A stretch of DNA of 39,304 bases from Chara braunii (Eukaryota; Streptophyta; Charophyceae; Charales; Characeae): positions 604,580 through 643,883 of the forward strand of contig BFEA01000083.1 in assembly GCA_003427395.1 (NCBI GenBank), given 5' to 3'. The notes under the pieces were generated by a model, which had not been told where the DNA came from, searched no databases, and worked only from the letters and a program-made list of their open reading frames with translations. The position numbers and the translations under genes are program-made. Shown piece after piece: positions 30,245 to 39,304 of this stretch; position 1 is the stretch's first letter, and each line of letters begins with the position of its first letter.

Positions 30245-32716
30245 GTGCTGCAGATTCACCTATCTTCATCTACTCAGGTAGGTGAATCTGCAGTTGTTTC
30301 AGTTGAGACTAATGATGATGATGTGTATTTGGGGGCTGCGCGGGCAGCATCCTTTTGTTATGAGGATCCTGACCCAGATCAGGACCCAGGGCAGGATGAG
30401 CTTCAGTCTATTGCAGCCTTCTTCTTTCATCTGAAGGAACAAAAGAAGAGCAAGTCTGAACTCATCATGCTCCGACCACTGATCAACAGCACCAGGATCA
30501 CTGGGTCGTTGGACTGTGGGGCCACCAGGAACTTCATGTCTCCCAGTGCAGTTAAAAAGCTGCACTTGGGCATGAAAGTTCAGCAGCTGCAGCAACCGCT
30601 GCTGGTGCGAATTGGTGACTCTACAGTAATCAGCATCAGGGAGAAGGTCAAGGGCATCCCTGTGACCTTCGATACTGCAGGAAAAGTCAGACATAGTCTG
30701 AACTTTTACATCTTCCGCGAGCTTCCCTTTGACTTGGTGTTCTCCATGCAGTGGTTGAGGGCAGTCAACCCTAGGATCGACTGGCAGATACCTAGAGTTG
30801 AACTACCAGACAACCAGGGGGTGTATCAGCAATGCATGATTGCTGCTGAACACCTCCCTAAGACCTCCTGCTACTGCCTGAGAGCGAGGGAGTTTCATGC
30901 TCTCTCTCTCCAGTACCACCATGAGCGTCTATTTATTGCTTTGGTCAAGCAAACAGATGCTCCCCATGTTTCCTGTCCCCCTGAGATACAGCAGGTGGTA
31001 GATCAGTATGCTGATCTGATGCAGGAGCCCTTTGGATTACCCAACCGGCCAACCAAGCATCACATTGAGCTGCTGCCTGGAGCGGTTCCTCCCAAGGGCC
31101 GCATCTACAGGATGTCCCCTGATGAGCTTGAGGAGCTCAGAAAGCAGCTTGAGACCCTGATCAGCAAAGGCTGGATCAGACCTAGCACATCTGAATTCGG
31201 TGCACCTGTTCTCTTTGTACGCAAAGGGAACGACGAGTTCAGGATGTGCATTGACTACAGGGGCCTCAACAAGATCACTAGGAAGAGTACTGAGCCACTT
31301 CCTAGGATCGATGACCTCCTGGACATGGTGCAGGGCTGCATAGTGTTCAGCAAAGTCGACCTCAAGTCTGGCTACCACCAGATTGAGATGGCAGAAGAGG
31401 ATGTCTACAAGACAGCCTTCAAGACCAGGTATGGGACTTATGAGTTCCTGGTCATGCCATTTGGACTTTGCAATGCCCCGGGCACTTTCCAGACAGAGAT
31501 GCACCTCATCTTCAGGCCTTACCTGGACAAGTTTATGGTTGTCTACCTGGATGATATCTTGGTATTCAGCAAAACTGCCAGGGAACATGCGGAGCACTTG
31601 GCTCTAGTTCTTCAGTCGTTACGTGACAGCCAGTACAAGATCAACAGAGAGAAGTCCTCTTTTGGAGTTCCCTCTGTCATCTACCTGGGTCATGTAATCT
31701 CTGGAGATGGCCTGGCTCCTGAGGCAGCCAAGATTGCTGCTATTCAGGAGTGGCCTCAGCCTCAGACAGTGAGGGATGTCCGATCCTTCATGGGTTTGGC
31801 CTCCTACTACAGAAAGTTTGTCAGGAACTTTTCTGCAGTGGCTGCACCCCTGACTAACCTCACAAAGAAGGACACTCCCTTTCTTTGGTCCCTCCACTGC
31901 CAGTTGGCCTTCACACGACTCAAGAAGGCCTTGACTCGTGCGCCTGTACTGAAGTTACCTGACCCCACTCTGCCATTCATCCTGACCACTGACGCCAGTC
32001 AGTATGGCATTGGGGCAGTTCTTCAGCAGGATGATGGGAATGGTCTACGGCCTGTAGAGTTTATGAGTAAGAAGATCAAGACTCAAAAGCTCCAGGACTC
32101 CACGTACGAGAAAGAGCTTTATGCTCTTGTCTGTGCCCTGAAACATTGGAAGCACTTCCTCCTGGGCAGGCACTTCAAGATCTTTTCAGATCACTCCACT
32201 CTACAGTGGATGAAGTCCCAAGGAGAGTTGAACGATAAGCTGGCACGGCGGCCTTCCCCCATCCGCACTGGTGACCATGTCTGGGTGGCCAGCTCTAGGC
32301 TGTCGAGGGAGGAGGATCTCTCTCCCAAGTTGTTGCCACGTTACCTGGGTCCATGGCAGGTCGCTGATCGCTTCGGTCCGTTGTATGTCATTGACGTTCC
32401 GCTGCATCTACGCACCTACCCGGTCTTCCATGCTTCCAAGCTGCTGCCTTTTATGCCAGCTGATGCATTCCCAGACCGGCCCCCTCAATTCGGTCCACCG
32501 ATCCCTGGCAAGGGATATGACGTGGAATGGATTGAGGACGAGTGGGGCACAGGCCCCGACCGGCAGTATCTTGTCAGGTTCGCTTTTCAGCCCCCTTCTG
32601 AGAACCGATGGTTCTACAGAAGAGACCTGCTCAAGACAGCAAAGTCAGTTGTATTGCGATATGAAGCGGCTCATAAGGGCAACCTTCCTCGCCGTTCACC
32701 TCGCCTACACCCCTAG
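30245..32716 (+). CDS. pol: Pol of element C: protease-RT-RNase H fused to chromodomain
   Basis: Unbroken frame (open from 30215) of about 823 codons. Protease: GSLDCGATRNFMS (Asp codon 30512-30514, residue 90), with FDLVFSMQWL where LGM is usual. RT: KGWIRPSTSEFGAPVLFV, FSKVDLKSGYHQIEM, MPFGLCNAPGTFQ and YLDD at residues 434-437. Thumb: FMGLASYYRKFV. RNase H: TTDASQYGIGAVLQQ (Asp residue 583), EKELYALVCALKHW, SDHSTLQW. At about 32243-32252 NDKLAR passes straight into RRPSPIRTGDHVWV, so the end of RNase H, the zinc domain and the DDE core are missing. GPW module (PRYLGPWQV), HPVFHASKL-like segment and a chromodomain-like tail (YDVEWIEDEW...RWFYRRDL) follow to TAG 32714-32716. Confidence 0.92.
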   Translation: MLQIHLSSSTQVGESAVVSVETNDDDVYLGAARAASFCYEDPDPDQDPGQDELQSIAAFFFHLKEQKKSKSELIMLRPLINSTRITGSLDCGATRNFMSPSAVKKLHLGMKVQQLQQPLLVRIGDSTVISIREKVKGIPVTFDTAGKVRHSLNFYIFRELPFDLVFSMQWLRAVNPRIDWQIPRVELPDNQGVYQQCMIAAEHLPKTSCYCLRAREFHALSLQYHHERLFIALVKQTDAPHVSCPPEIQQVVDQYADLMQEPFGLPNRPTKHHIELLPGAVPPKGRIYRMSPDELEELRKQLETLISKGWIRPSTSEFGAPVLFVRKGNDEFRMCIDYRGLNKITRKSTEPLPRIDDLLDMVQGCIVFSKVDLKSGYHQIEMAEEDVYKTAFKTRYGTYEFLVMPFGLCNAPGTFQTEMHLIFRPYLDKFMVVYLDDILVFSKTAREHAEHLALVLQSLRDSQYKINREKSSFGVPSVIYLGHVISGDGLAPEAAKIAAIQEWPQPQTVRDVRSFMGLASYYRKFVRNFSAVAAPLTNLTKKDTPFLWSLHCQLAFTRLKKALTRAPVLKLPDPTLPFILTTDASQYGIGAVLQQDDGNGLRPVEFMSKKIKTQKLQDSTYEKELYALVCALKHWKHFLLGRHFKIFSDHSTLQWMKSQGELNDKLARRPSPIRTGDHVWVASSRLSREEDLSPKLLPRYLGPWQVADRFGPLYVIDVPLHLRTYPVFHASKLLPFMPADAFPDRPPQFGPPIPGKGYDVEWIEDEWGTGPDRQYLVRFAFQPPSENRWFYRRDLLKTAKSVVLRYEAAHKGNLPRRSPRLHP
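30248..30293 (+). other. 15-bp perfect hairpin at the start of pol C
   Basis: CTGCAGATTCACCTA (30248-30262) and its exact reverse complement (30279-30293) flank a 16-base loop, 36 bases after the heptamer. It may stimulate recoding, or be an inverted duplication that also upset the frame. Confidence 0.75.
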
Positions 32717-32735
32717 CTCGGAGGTCCTCGCTCCC

Positions 32736-32749
32736 GGGGGGGGTAAGCC
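32736..32749 (+). promoter_or_regulatory. Polypurine tract of element C
   Basis: Eight G followed by TAAGCC directly before the LTR start at 32750. Confidence 0.75.
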
Positions 32750-33825
32750 TGCAATGACTTGCTGATTTCTACTGCCGAGATTGCCTGCGAGGTTGTACAC
32801 TAACCGGTAGGGTCAGATTCATAATTTTGTTTGGCTGAGGGCTAACCGAGAGACCGGCCTGTAAGGAAATTCGTGAGGGACAGATCTGCAAATCTGGGAA
32901 AAATACAGGCCCAGCACTAACCCGAATTCCTACAGCTACCCTAACTACCGATAGCAGGCCCGGGCTACCCCTAGGACAGACAGGCCCTAAGCGGCCTATG
33001 CTGCTAGACGGTCCTATAGCCTATAGCCGGGTCCGGTAGAGGCCGAGAGGCCAAAACAGCAACGGTACCGGTCGGTCAGTCAATCCGGTCTAGGTTTAGA
33101 GAGTCTATAGATAGGTTAGGCCCATCGGTTCAGGACTTTTGGCAGTTCATTTCTCGCGAAGCAGCGTTGGAGAAGCCAAGCAAGTTGGTGGCGGTACCTG
33201 TCTACAGGCGGCATCCTGAGACACGCCGTGACAGCAGCCATAGCCGGCCCTCTCTGAGTCTGCCATAGGTGGGGCATCCTCAGCGCATCTACCCCTGGGG
33301 GTATCTGCGTATGGCCGGGCTGCATCGAGGCTCCACAGTGGTTGTTCGTGGGTGGTGGCAGCCATAGTTGCCTGTTCCTTCGTCAGAGTTGTCCAGCGGC
33401 ACTGAAGACTTCATCGCAGGACCTGTTCTTCATCAAGGTGGTTAGCGCTGACCTCTGGGAGGCTGTTCCGATGCAGCGCTACTAACTAGGTGTAGGATAG
33501 AGAGTGGGGTGTGAGTTCTGAGTGTGGCGAGATACTGGAACAAACTTTGTTACGATAATTGTGTGAGTGGCTCATCATCAGTGGCAGTTTCAATTGTGAT
33601 CTTCGCAGGTTCTTTCTTGTGATTGGTTGTTGGGAGTTGTGTCAGAGACTGAGAAACACTGTGTCTTCCCTCCAGCTGGCATGATTGTCTTCCGCTGCTT
33701 ATCTTCACCTGTGTGCAGTTTGGACTCTGTCTCCTCTCTCCCCTTCTCTTATGCATGTATGGGCATGTGTGAGACTGTCTGTGTGTGAGTGGCGAGAAAA
33801 TTCGTCAGACAACCAAGTTCATAAC
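32750..33825 (+). repeat. 3' LTR of element C
   Basis: 1,076 bases matching the 5' LTR. It ends CATAAC, where the 5' copy ends TTTAACA, so the last bases have changed. GCAGG follows at 33826. It carries GCCATAGC at 33237. Confidence 0.9.
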
Positions 33826-35030
33826 GCAGGTCTCTGTGATCCACAATGTCGTCGATGTCCACTTGGCCATCCATGGTTGGGGGCAGCATCGATCTTCTTG
33901 AAGGGAATTGATCTGTCTCAGCGAAAGGTGCAAGCTTTGAGGCATGAAAGACAGGGTGAGTGCGCCAGTGACCAGGGATGCGGATAACATAGGTAGGACC
34001 ATTCATCTCATCCCCAACGATGTCCAGGACTTCCCAGGGACCAAAATACTAGGGCATTAGTTTTCGAGAGATATCGAATTCCTGTCCTAGCTCACTAGCC
34101 TTGACCTAGACACTTTTCCCTACCTGAAATGAGGATTGTCGAACGATGTTTGTTCTCAGCAGCAATCATTGCTTGCTGAGCTTTCCTGATGNGCTCGACA
34201 GCTTGCTGCAGCAACTTCTGATACTGCACACCATACTCAAGTGTGCCCGGAGTTGCAGAGGGTCGGTTTTTGGGTAGGAGGAAGTCCAAAGCTGATCTAG
34301 GTGCAGCTGATTAGGACTAACGCCGGTACTGCTGTGTACAGCGTTGTTGTACACGCTGCGATGAAAGGCAACTTCTCATCCCAGTCATCCTGGTTGGGCT
34401 TGATGTAATGCCTCAGCAGGTGTTGTACAACTCTGTTCATCTGCTCGGCTTGTCCGTTGGCTTCGGGATGATTCCCTGAAGTCATGTGAAGTTGACTGCC
34501 CATCTGTTCAGCAGTCTTCTTCCACATGTCACTTGTGAGGCGGACATCTCTGTCACTAACGATTGACTTTGGTAGTCCAAAATCACGCACCCAGTTGTCC
34601 AAAAACAACTTGATGACGTGTTCAGTCCTGGCGGTCTCTGGCATGGCAAATAGTCTAGCGTACTTGGTGAATTGGTCTATGAAGACAAAGATGTGCCTCT
34701 TGCCATTCCTACTGGTCACCAGGGTGTCCATGAAGTCCATGGAAACACTCTGTCCCGGACCAGCGGGGATAGGTAAGGGCTTCAACAACCCAAGTGGTGC
34801 TTGAGTTCGTGGCTTGTCCCGCTGACAGACCTGACAGGTCTCCACATACTTCTTTGCATCTTCTTGCATCATGGGCCACCAAAATCGTTGTACTAGATTG
34901 GCACTCGTCTTTTTGTAGCCAAAGTGTCCGGTCGCGTCATGACATTCTCCTAAGAATAAACTACGCAAACGTTCACTAGATGGAACAACTAACCTTTTAA
35001 ATCCGGCCTTATTCAAGAACGAGAAGCCCG
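33826..35030 (-). pseudogene. int: Integrase of element D
   Basis: Zinc domain: LGECHDATGHFGYKKTSAN ... VETCQVCQRDK. The core has all three acidic residues: SMDFMDTLVTS, SIVSDRDVRL and ANGQAEQMN, with the normal 35-residue spacing. A frame change near 34320 and one N (34192) follow, then QAMIAAENKHR. Two stops interrupt near 34110 and 34050, before the GPW module (YFGPWEVLDIVGDE). HPVFHASKLAPF and DGQVDIDDIVDHRDL end at the insertion point of element C. Confidence 0.87.
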
Positions 35031-37238
35031 TCCACCATCACAAACTCATCTTCTGTGGCCTTGTCTGTTGCCTGAAGTTTGCGTATGATGTCCATCGTGA
35101 CAGGGTCTTCTTGATAGGCTCCCACCAGCGATTGAGTTAGTTCTTCAGATACACCAAACTCAGAAACTAACGCCCCTAGATACTCTAGCTTGAAGTCATA
35201 CTGATCTATGACCTCAATCCAGAGCTTGAGTGCGTCAGAAAGAGCCGGTTGAGTCTTGATCCATTTAAGGGTCTGATGGTCAGTTCTCAAATAGAAAAAT
35301 CGTCCCAACAGAAAGTGCCTCCAATGGACAAGTGCTTTGTAGAGAGCATAGAGTTCCCTTTCATAGGTGGACTTTGCCAGTTTCTTAGATGGCATCTTTT
35401 TGCTCATATACTCAATCGGTCTCAACTTCTTTCGATCTTGTTGAGCCAGCACTGCGCCAATGTCGTATTGGCTTGCGCCAATGGTTAGAATGAAAGGCTT
35501 CTGAGGATCGGGCACCATGAGAACCTCATGATTCATGAGTGCATGCTTCAATCGTTTGAAAGCAGCCTCGCACTCATCACTCCAGTCCCACGGCGTGTCA
35601 AGTCGAGTTAAATCAGTCAAAGGAGAGGCGACTGTTGAATAGTCCTTTACGAAGTTTCTATAGTAGCCGCACATTCCTAAGAACGATCTGACCTCAGTAA
35701 TAGTCTGAGGTCGTGGCCAGTCCCTGATACTAGCCACCTTCACATCTTCCGGCCTAATACCTTCCGCAGATACGTCATGACCCAAGTATAAGATCTTAGT
35801 GCGTCCAAACTCACATTTCTCTAGGTTGACCTTTTGTCGCAGGAGTGAAAGTACAGTCTCAACGTGTTGTGCATGCTCCTCGACAGACTTACTAAAGATA
35901 AGAATATCGTCAAGATAGACAACGACAAACTTATCTAAGTGGTCATGGAAGATCCTATTCATGGCATGCTGGAATGTACCCAGCGCATTGCAAAGGCCAA
36001 AGGGCATCACTACAAACTCATATAGACCGTATCTGGTCTGAAAAGCAGTCTTGTGCTGATCCTCAGGTCTTATTGCGATCTGATGGTAGCCGGACTTTAA
36101 GTCTTATCTTGCTATAGCACTTACATCCCTGCACCCTATCCAATAGGTCGTCTATGCGAGGTAGAGGCTCTGCGTTCTTCACTGTGATGGCATTGAGGCC
36201 TCTGTAATCAATGCACATCGTCAATGTACCCCCCTTCTTCGGTACAAATAGCATCGGAGATCCGAAGGGGGAAGTACTCGGCCGGATCCATCCCTTTTCT
36301 GTCAGCTCTTTCAATTGTCGCCGAAGTTCATCCAACTCGGCTGGAGCCGTGCTATAGATCCTTCCCTTTGGGGTTTTACTCCCTGGAAAGATTTCTATGG
36401 CGTGGACAACCTCCCTATCGACGACTCCTGTGGGCTCTGTGAACAGATCAGGGAACTTAGCAACGACGTGTTCTATCTCTTGGGGTGTTTTAACGACCTC
36501 CCCTTTCTCCGAGACATACACTAGGTATATACCCTCCTCTTGGTTCTGTTTATAGTAGTTATAGAACGCTGATGCACACAAGCAACCATCAGTATCGATT
36601 ATACTACTGGCTTTGAACTTAGTTAGTCTAACAGTTCTTCCATCAAGCAACTTATGCTTTATCACCTTCTTGTCCCAGTCAAACTGGGGCTTGGCAACCT
36701 CAAGGTAGTACATTCCTAACAACATGTCAAATGGTAAGTCGTCGCTAACCAGGAACGGAATCTTATTATCAAGTTCCCCTCCTCCGTAGGAGAAGGTACA
36801 GACTACATCCTTGATATAGTCTGTGACAACCATGCGCTCCTTATTGGCCGAAGTAGATGCTACCGGTCTACTAAGGTGTTGTACCCGGTCCTGTAGGTGC
36901 AGCCTTTCCAAGCAGTCGCGACTTATGTAATTCCGCGTGGAGCCGATGTCTATGAAGGCACCACATTTGTGGTCTCCTACAGCAACTTCCACAACGAAAT
37001 GTTCCCCTCTAGGACCTCTTCTTAGTGCCACCCAAGATTCGCGAGGGTCCTTGCTTGACCACTCACTTTCTAAATCTTCTAAGGCATCAGACACATCCAA
37101 CGTACAGAGTATAGTTTGGTCTGGATGAGTCTGCAGGGTGACTAAAGAGTCATTAGCTATGGCCTGCTCATGAAGTGGGGAGGGTATCTGGCCCACTTCA
37201 CCATGAGTAGAAGCAACTAAAACTTCAACCGGCCTCAC
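35009..37238 (-). pseudogene. pol: Pol of element D: protease, RT, RNase H
   Basis: The frame is -1 to gag, starting over the gag stop (GTGA at 37238-37235). Protease: FIDIGSTRNYIS, FDMLLGMYYL. RT begins normally (KGWIRPSTSPFGSP, MCIDYRGLN). One extra base at 36104 shifts the frame at the first catalytic Asp codon (36103-36101). RT resumes in another frame from 36010: MPFGLCNA, YLDDILIFS. Compared with E, three codons after SLLRQ are missing. RNase H has TIGASQYDIG, where the first catalytic Asp is Gly; ERELYALYKAL and RTDHQTLKW are present. About 54 bases with the ADALSRR block are deleted between two YL-encoding stretches. Confidence 0.88.
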
Positions 37239-39113
37239 ATGTTTCCTGAGCTAGACGCCTGGGAAAAAGGTACTCCTACCTTAGGGGGTATCTTCTGCGT
37301 GATCCTTGCATTCTTGCACTTGTACTGGGTGTGTCCGCATTCACCACAGTTGATGCAAGCACCACGCACTCTACGGTCCCGCCACACTTCTTGATCAAGA
37401 CATGCCTTGACCCAATCAGCAACTTTGGTCTGGTTGGAGGTGGCCTGCCCTTGACTCTTATGATGGCCCTTCCCTCGGCCACCTGCCTTAGTCTTTACTA
37501 CTGCGGCGAGGGTGCTACCCTCAGCGGTTTCCTCGTCGTCGTACTCTGTGCTGTCCAACAGGTCTGAAAGCTCCTCGATCTCAGTTTGGGTCCCATCAGA
37601 CTCAACCATCATCAATCGACTCCCCTTCTTCTTCCACTTATGTGGACTCTTCTTCTTCCTCGCGTCTACTGGAGTAGGCTGAGCACTTCCTAGAGTAGCC
37701 TCTAAGTCTAAGGCTTTTCTAGATAAGGTCTCAAACGAATGATACTCGAGGTGAGCCTCGCTGGCCAGTAAATTTATGAGATTCTCTGGGAGACATCTCA
37801 CAAACATGGTCAATAAGACCTGGTCATCGTAGCGTATGCCGGGAACGACAATGAGGCTCTCGACAGTAGACGTTAGCTCTCTGATTGACTTGAACTTTCG
37901 CTGGTTTAGTTTGAGCATCGCATCAGTGGCAATCTGTGCCTGCTGTGGATTATGCCAGCGAGCTTCTACCATGTCTAAGAACTCTTCTAACGTTAGGGTC
38001 TTAGCCCAGTCCGCCATGCGTCGTCCGTACCTGGCCTTTGCTACTAATCCATCTAGCCATTTCGCTGCCTTACCCTCAAGGTAAGATGCGGCAGCTTTGC
38101 TACTAATCCATCCAGCCATTTCGCTGCGGCAGTAATCACCTCCTCCTCCTGCATAGTCCTCTTTGCCCTTACTCACACTGGAACCATTCTCAACCATGTG
38201 TTGACTTCCTCGTCCTTCTTCTCTCCGTAGAAGGCAAGGGGCGGTTTCATAGGGGTCTTTGGGTACCATTGACCTTGCTGTTGTCCCTGTTGAGGAACAG
38301 GTTGTTGCGGTGATGGTGTAGCTACCACTGCTGACCCAGAAGAAGAAGAAGCAACAGTCTGTGTGGCTGCTGCAGACGTACCGCTTGGCTGTGTGCCAGC
38401 TTGTACCGGAAAGGGGCCCGACATCGTCGTTAACGGCAACGACGGCTGTGCTGCTGGCCTAAATCCTCGCCTTTGCTAAAGATCCAAGATTTGGACCAAG
38501 GAGTTCTGCATGAAGTCTAACCTGCTGTCTACATGCGCATGCAGTGACAGTACGCTGGACTTTAACACTTTCATCTCGTCAGACATTGCTAACTCATCTA
38601 ACCCCTCCAATGCAGCTTTGTCTGCCTCTAACGTATCCAGCCTGGCTGTTCTATTTTTTATCTCTTTTTCTCTGTCGGTAGCTTGCTTCAGTTCCCTCTC
38701 TAACCGAGCGCGGATGCTTTCGACTTGTTGGAGCTCTAGGAGCTCCCTACCGCGTGGGGTCAACGGGCTTAACTGCGAGCCCGCCATTTGACTTGTGGAC
38801 TGACTAGAACCTACTGACCCGGAAGTTCCCGTGGGCCCAGATGGCATTCCCAACTGAGTCCCAGATGAGGATGCAGCAGAGGATGCTGCTGCGGTAGCAT
38901 TGCTGCTGCTCTGGCTGCTGCTGCAGCCTGTTCCCTAGCTGCGGCGTTTGCTGCCTCCCTGGCTGCTGCGAGAGCACGGGCTCTGCGTTCGGCACGAAGC
39001 CGTGCTTCGTCTCCCGGTCGTAGGGCCTGAAACACGCGCGGGACCCTAAGTGATCTCGAACGTGTCAGCCTCTGATCGTCAACTCTACCCTCATCGGTGT
39101 CTGACCCACTCAT
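37235..39113 (-). pseudogene. gag: Gag of element D
   Basis: The N-terminal part from ATG 39113 is Arg/Ala-rich (ARALAAAREAANAAAREQAA), then the frame changes near 38850. The next part is helical (ARLERELKQATDREKEIKNR; RLDTLEADKAALEGLDELAM), a likely coiled coil, followed by a TAG near 38476 and a Gln/Pro/Ser-rich linker. The capsid-like block comes after another frame change: KAAKWLDGLVAKARYGRRM, TLEEFLDMVEARWHNPQQAQ. Zinc knuckle CINCGECGHTQYKC is canonical. The frame ends SSSGNM-TGA at 37235. A 59-bp tandem duplication at 38037-38127 accounts for one frame change. Confidence 0.83.
38037..38127 (-). repeat. 59-bp tandem duplication in gag D
   Basis: The 32-base stretch 38037-38068 recurs at 38096-38127 with one mismatch, offset 59 bases. 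As 59 is not a multiple of three, it shifts the gag frame. Confidence 0.88.
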
Positions 39114-39304
39114 CAGTTAGGCAAACACTATCTGCACTACAACTCCCTGTTGGAGTCCTACCATAGCATGCGTCTAACCGACACCTAATTTTCTAAAAAT
39201 AAATGTGTCCATCAGGTCCCCTACTTGACCGATCAAGTGGCAGCCTACAACATTCACAAAAGACTGTCAACATAATCTAGTTGTATCGTGATTAGTTCAC
39301 GTAA
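39114..39304 (-). other. Leader of element D (partial)
   Basis: About 190 bases upstream of the gag ATG on the minus strand. I see no primer site or LTR end here, so the 5' LTR lies beyond the window. Confidence 0.45.

Larger units (their letters stand above)
25869..33825 (+). mobile_element. Element C: full-length LTR element lacking integrase core
   Basis: Two LTRs, tRNA-iMet primer site, gag, protease-RT-RNase H-chromodomain pol, G-rich polypurine tract and a 5-bp target duplication. The LTRs differ at roughly 4% of positions by hand count, mostly transitions, so this is the youngest element in the window. It lies inside the minus-strand element D. Integrase catalytic domains are absent, so it would depend on another element. 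Confidence 0.92.
33826..39304 (-). mobile_element. Element D: main part of a minus-strand Ty3/gypsy element
   Basis: Gag, protease, RT, RNase H, integrase and the start of the C-terminal tail, read from right to left. The 5' LTR and primer site lie beyond the right edge. Element C separates this part from its end at 25641-25868. Multiple stops, frame changes and catalytic losses show it is dead. Confidence 0.9.

Noticed and set aside
31037-31597. Minus-strand ORF of 186 codons
   Set aside because: Antisense of the RT of element C.
39085-39125. CTGATGAG on the minus strand, like a hammerhead ribozyme core
   Set aside because: No GAAA core partner after a proper stem; the motif coincides with the gag ATG of element D.
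1-39304. Host protein-coding genes, rRNA or CRISPR
   Set aside because: Every frame with a recognisable domain belongs to a retroelement; no regular spacer arrays or rRNA motifs were seen.

Overview
The window is a graveyard of nested and truncated Ty3/gypsy LTR retrotransposons. I find no convincing host gene, rRNA, tRNA or CRISPR array. Chromodomain-bearing polyproteins, LTRs of about 1.1-1.2 kb, initiator-Met tRNA primer sites, long CT/CTT microsatellites and C-to-T decay point to a large, repeat-rich, methylated eukaryotic genome, most likely of the green-plant lineage. The integrase and gag-like sequences feel charophyte-like (Chara type), but that is an impression, not a proof. Isolated N bases show a draft assembly.

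Layout from left to right. (A) 1-8771, plus strand: AT-rich leader, gag, protease-RT-RNase H, integrase, chromodomain, tandem repeats, polypurine tract and a 1.24-kb 3' LTR; the 5' LTR lies outside the window. 8772-9690 is a decayed LTR related to that of element C. 9691-10413 is unassigned LTR-like DNA. (F) 10414-12219, minus: integrase of another family, with a capsid-like ORF placed downstream of it. 12240-13930: noncoding, rich in hairpins and repeats. (E) 13935-16394, minus: gag tail, protease, RT and RNase H of the same family as D. (B) 16394-22997, plus: 5'-truncated element joined head-to-head to E, with gag, pol, integrase, chromodomain-like tail and 3' LTR. (G) 22991 to about 24760: an LTR plus primer site and AT-rich leader, then truncated. 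(D) minus: runs from beyond the right edge (39304) down to 33826, is interrupted by C, and resumes at 25868 down to its 3' LTR start at 25641. (C) 25869-33825, plus: complete LTR-to-LTR element with a 5-bp target duplication, inserted inside D's chromodomain region.

The most informative observations are: gag/pol junctions of three families carry a heptamer fitting the X-XXY-YYZ rule for -1 frameshifting directly before the gag stop; C has an intact 823-codon pol frame from which the integrase catalytic core was removed in frame; D's reading frame can be followed precisely across the C insertion; and catalytic residues of RT, RNase H and integrase are lost independently in B, D and E. All proteins here would have acted in retrotransposition: Gag forms the particle, protease cuts the polyprotein, RT/RNase H copies the RNA, integrase inserts the cDNA, and chromodomains steer it to chromatin. 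No element in view appears able to move by itself.
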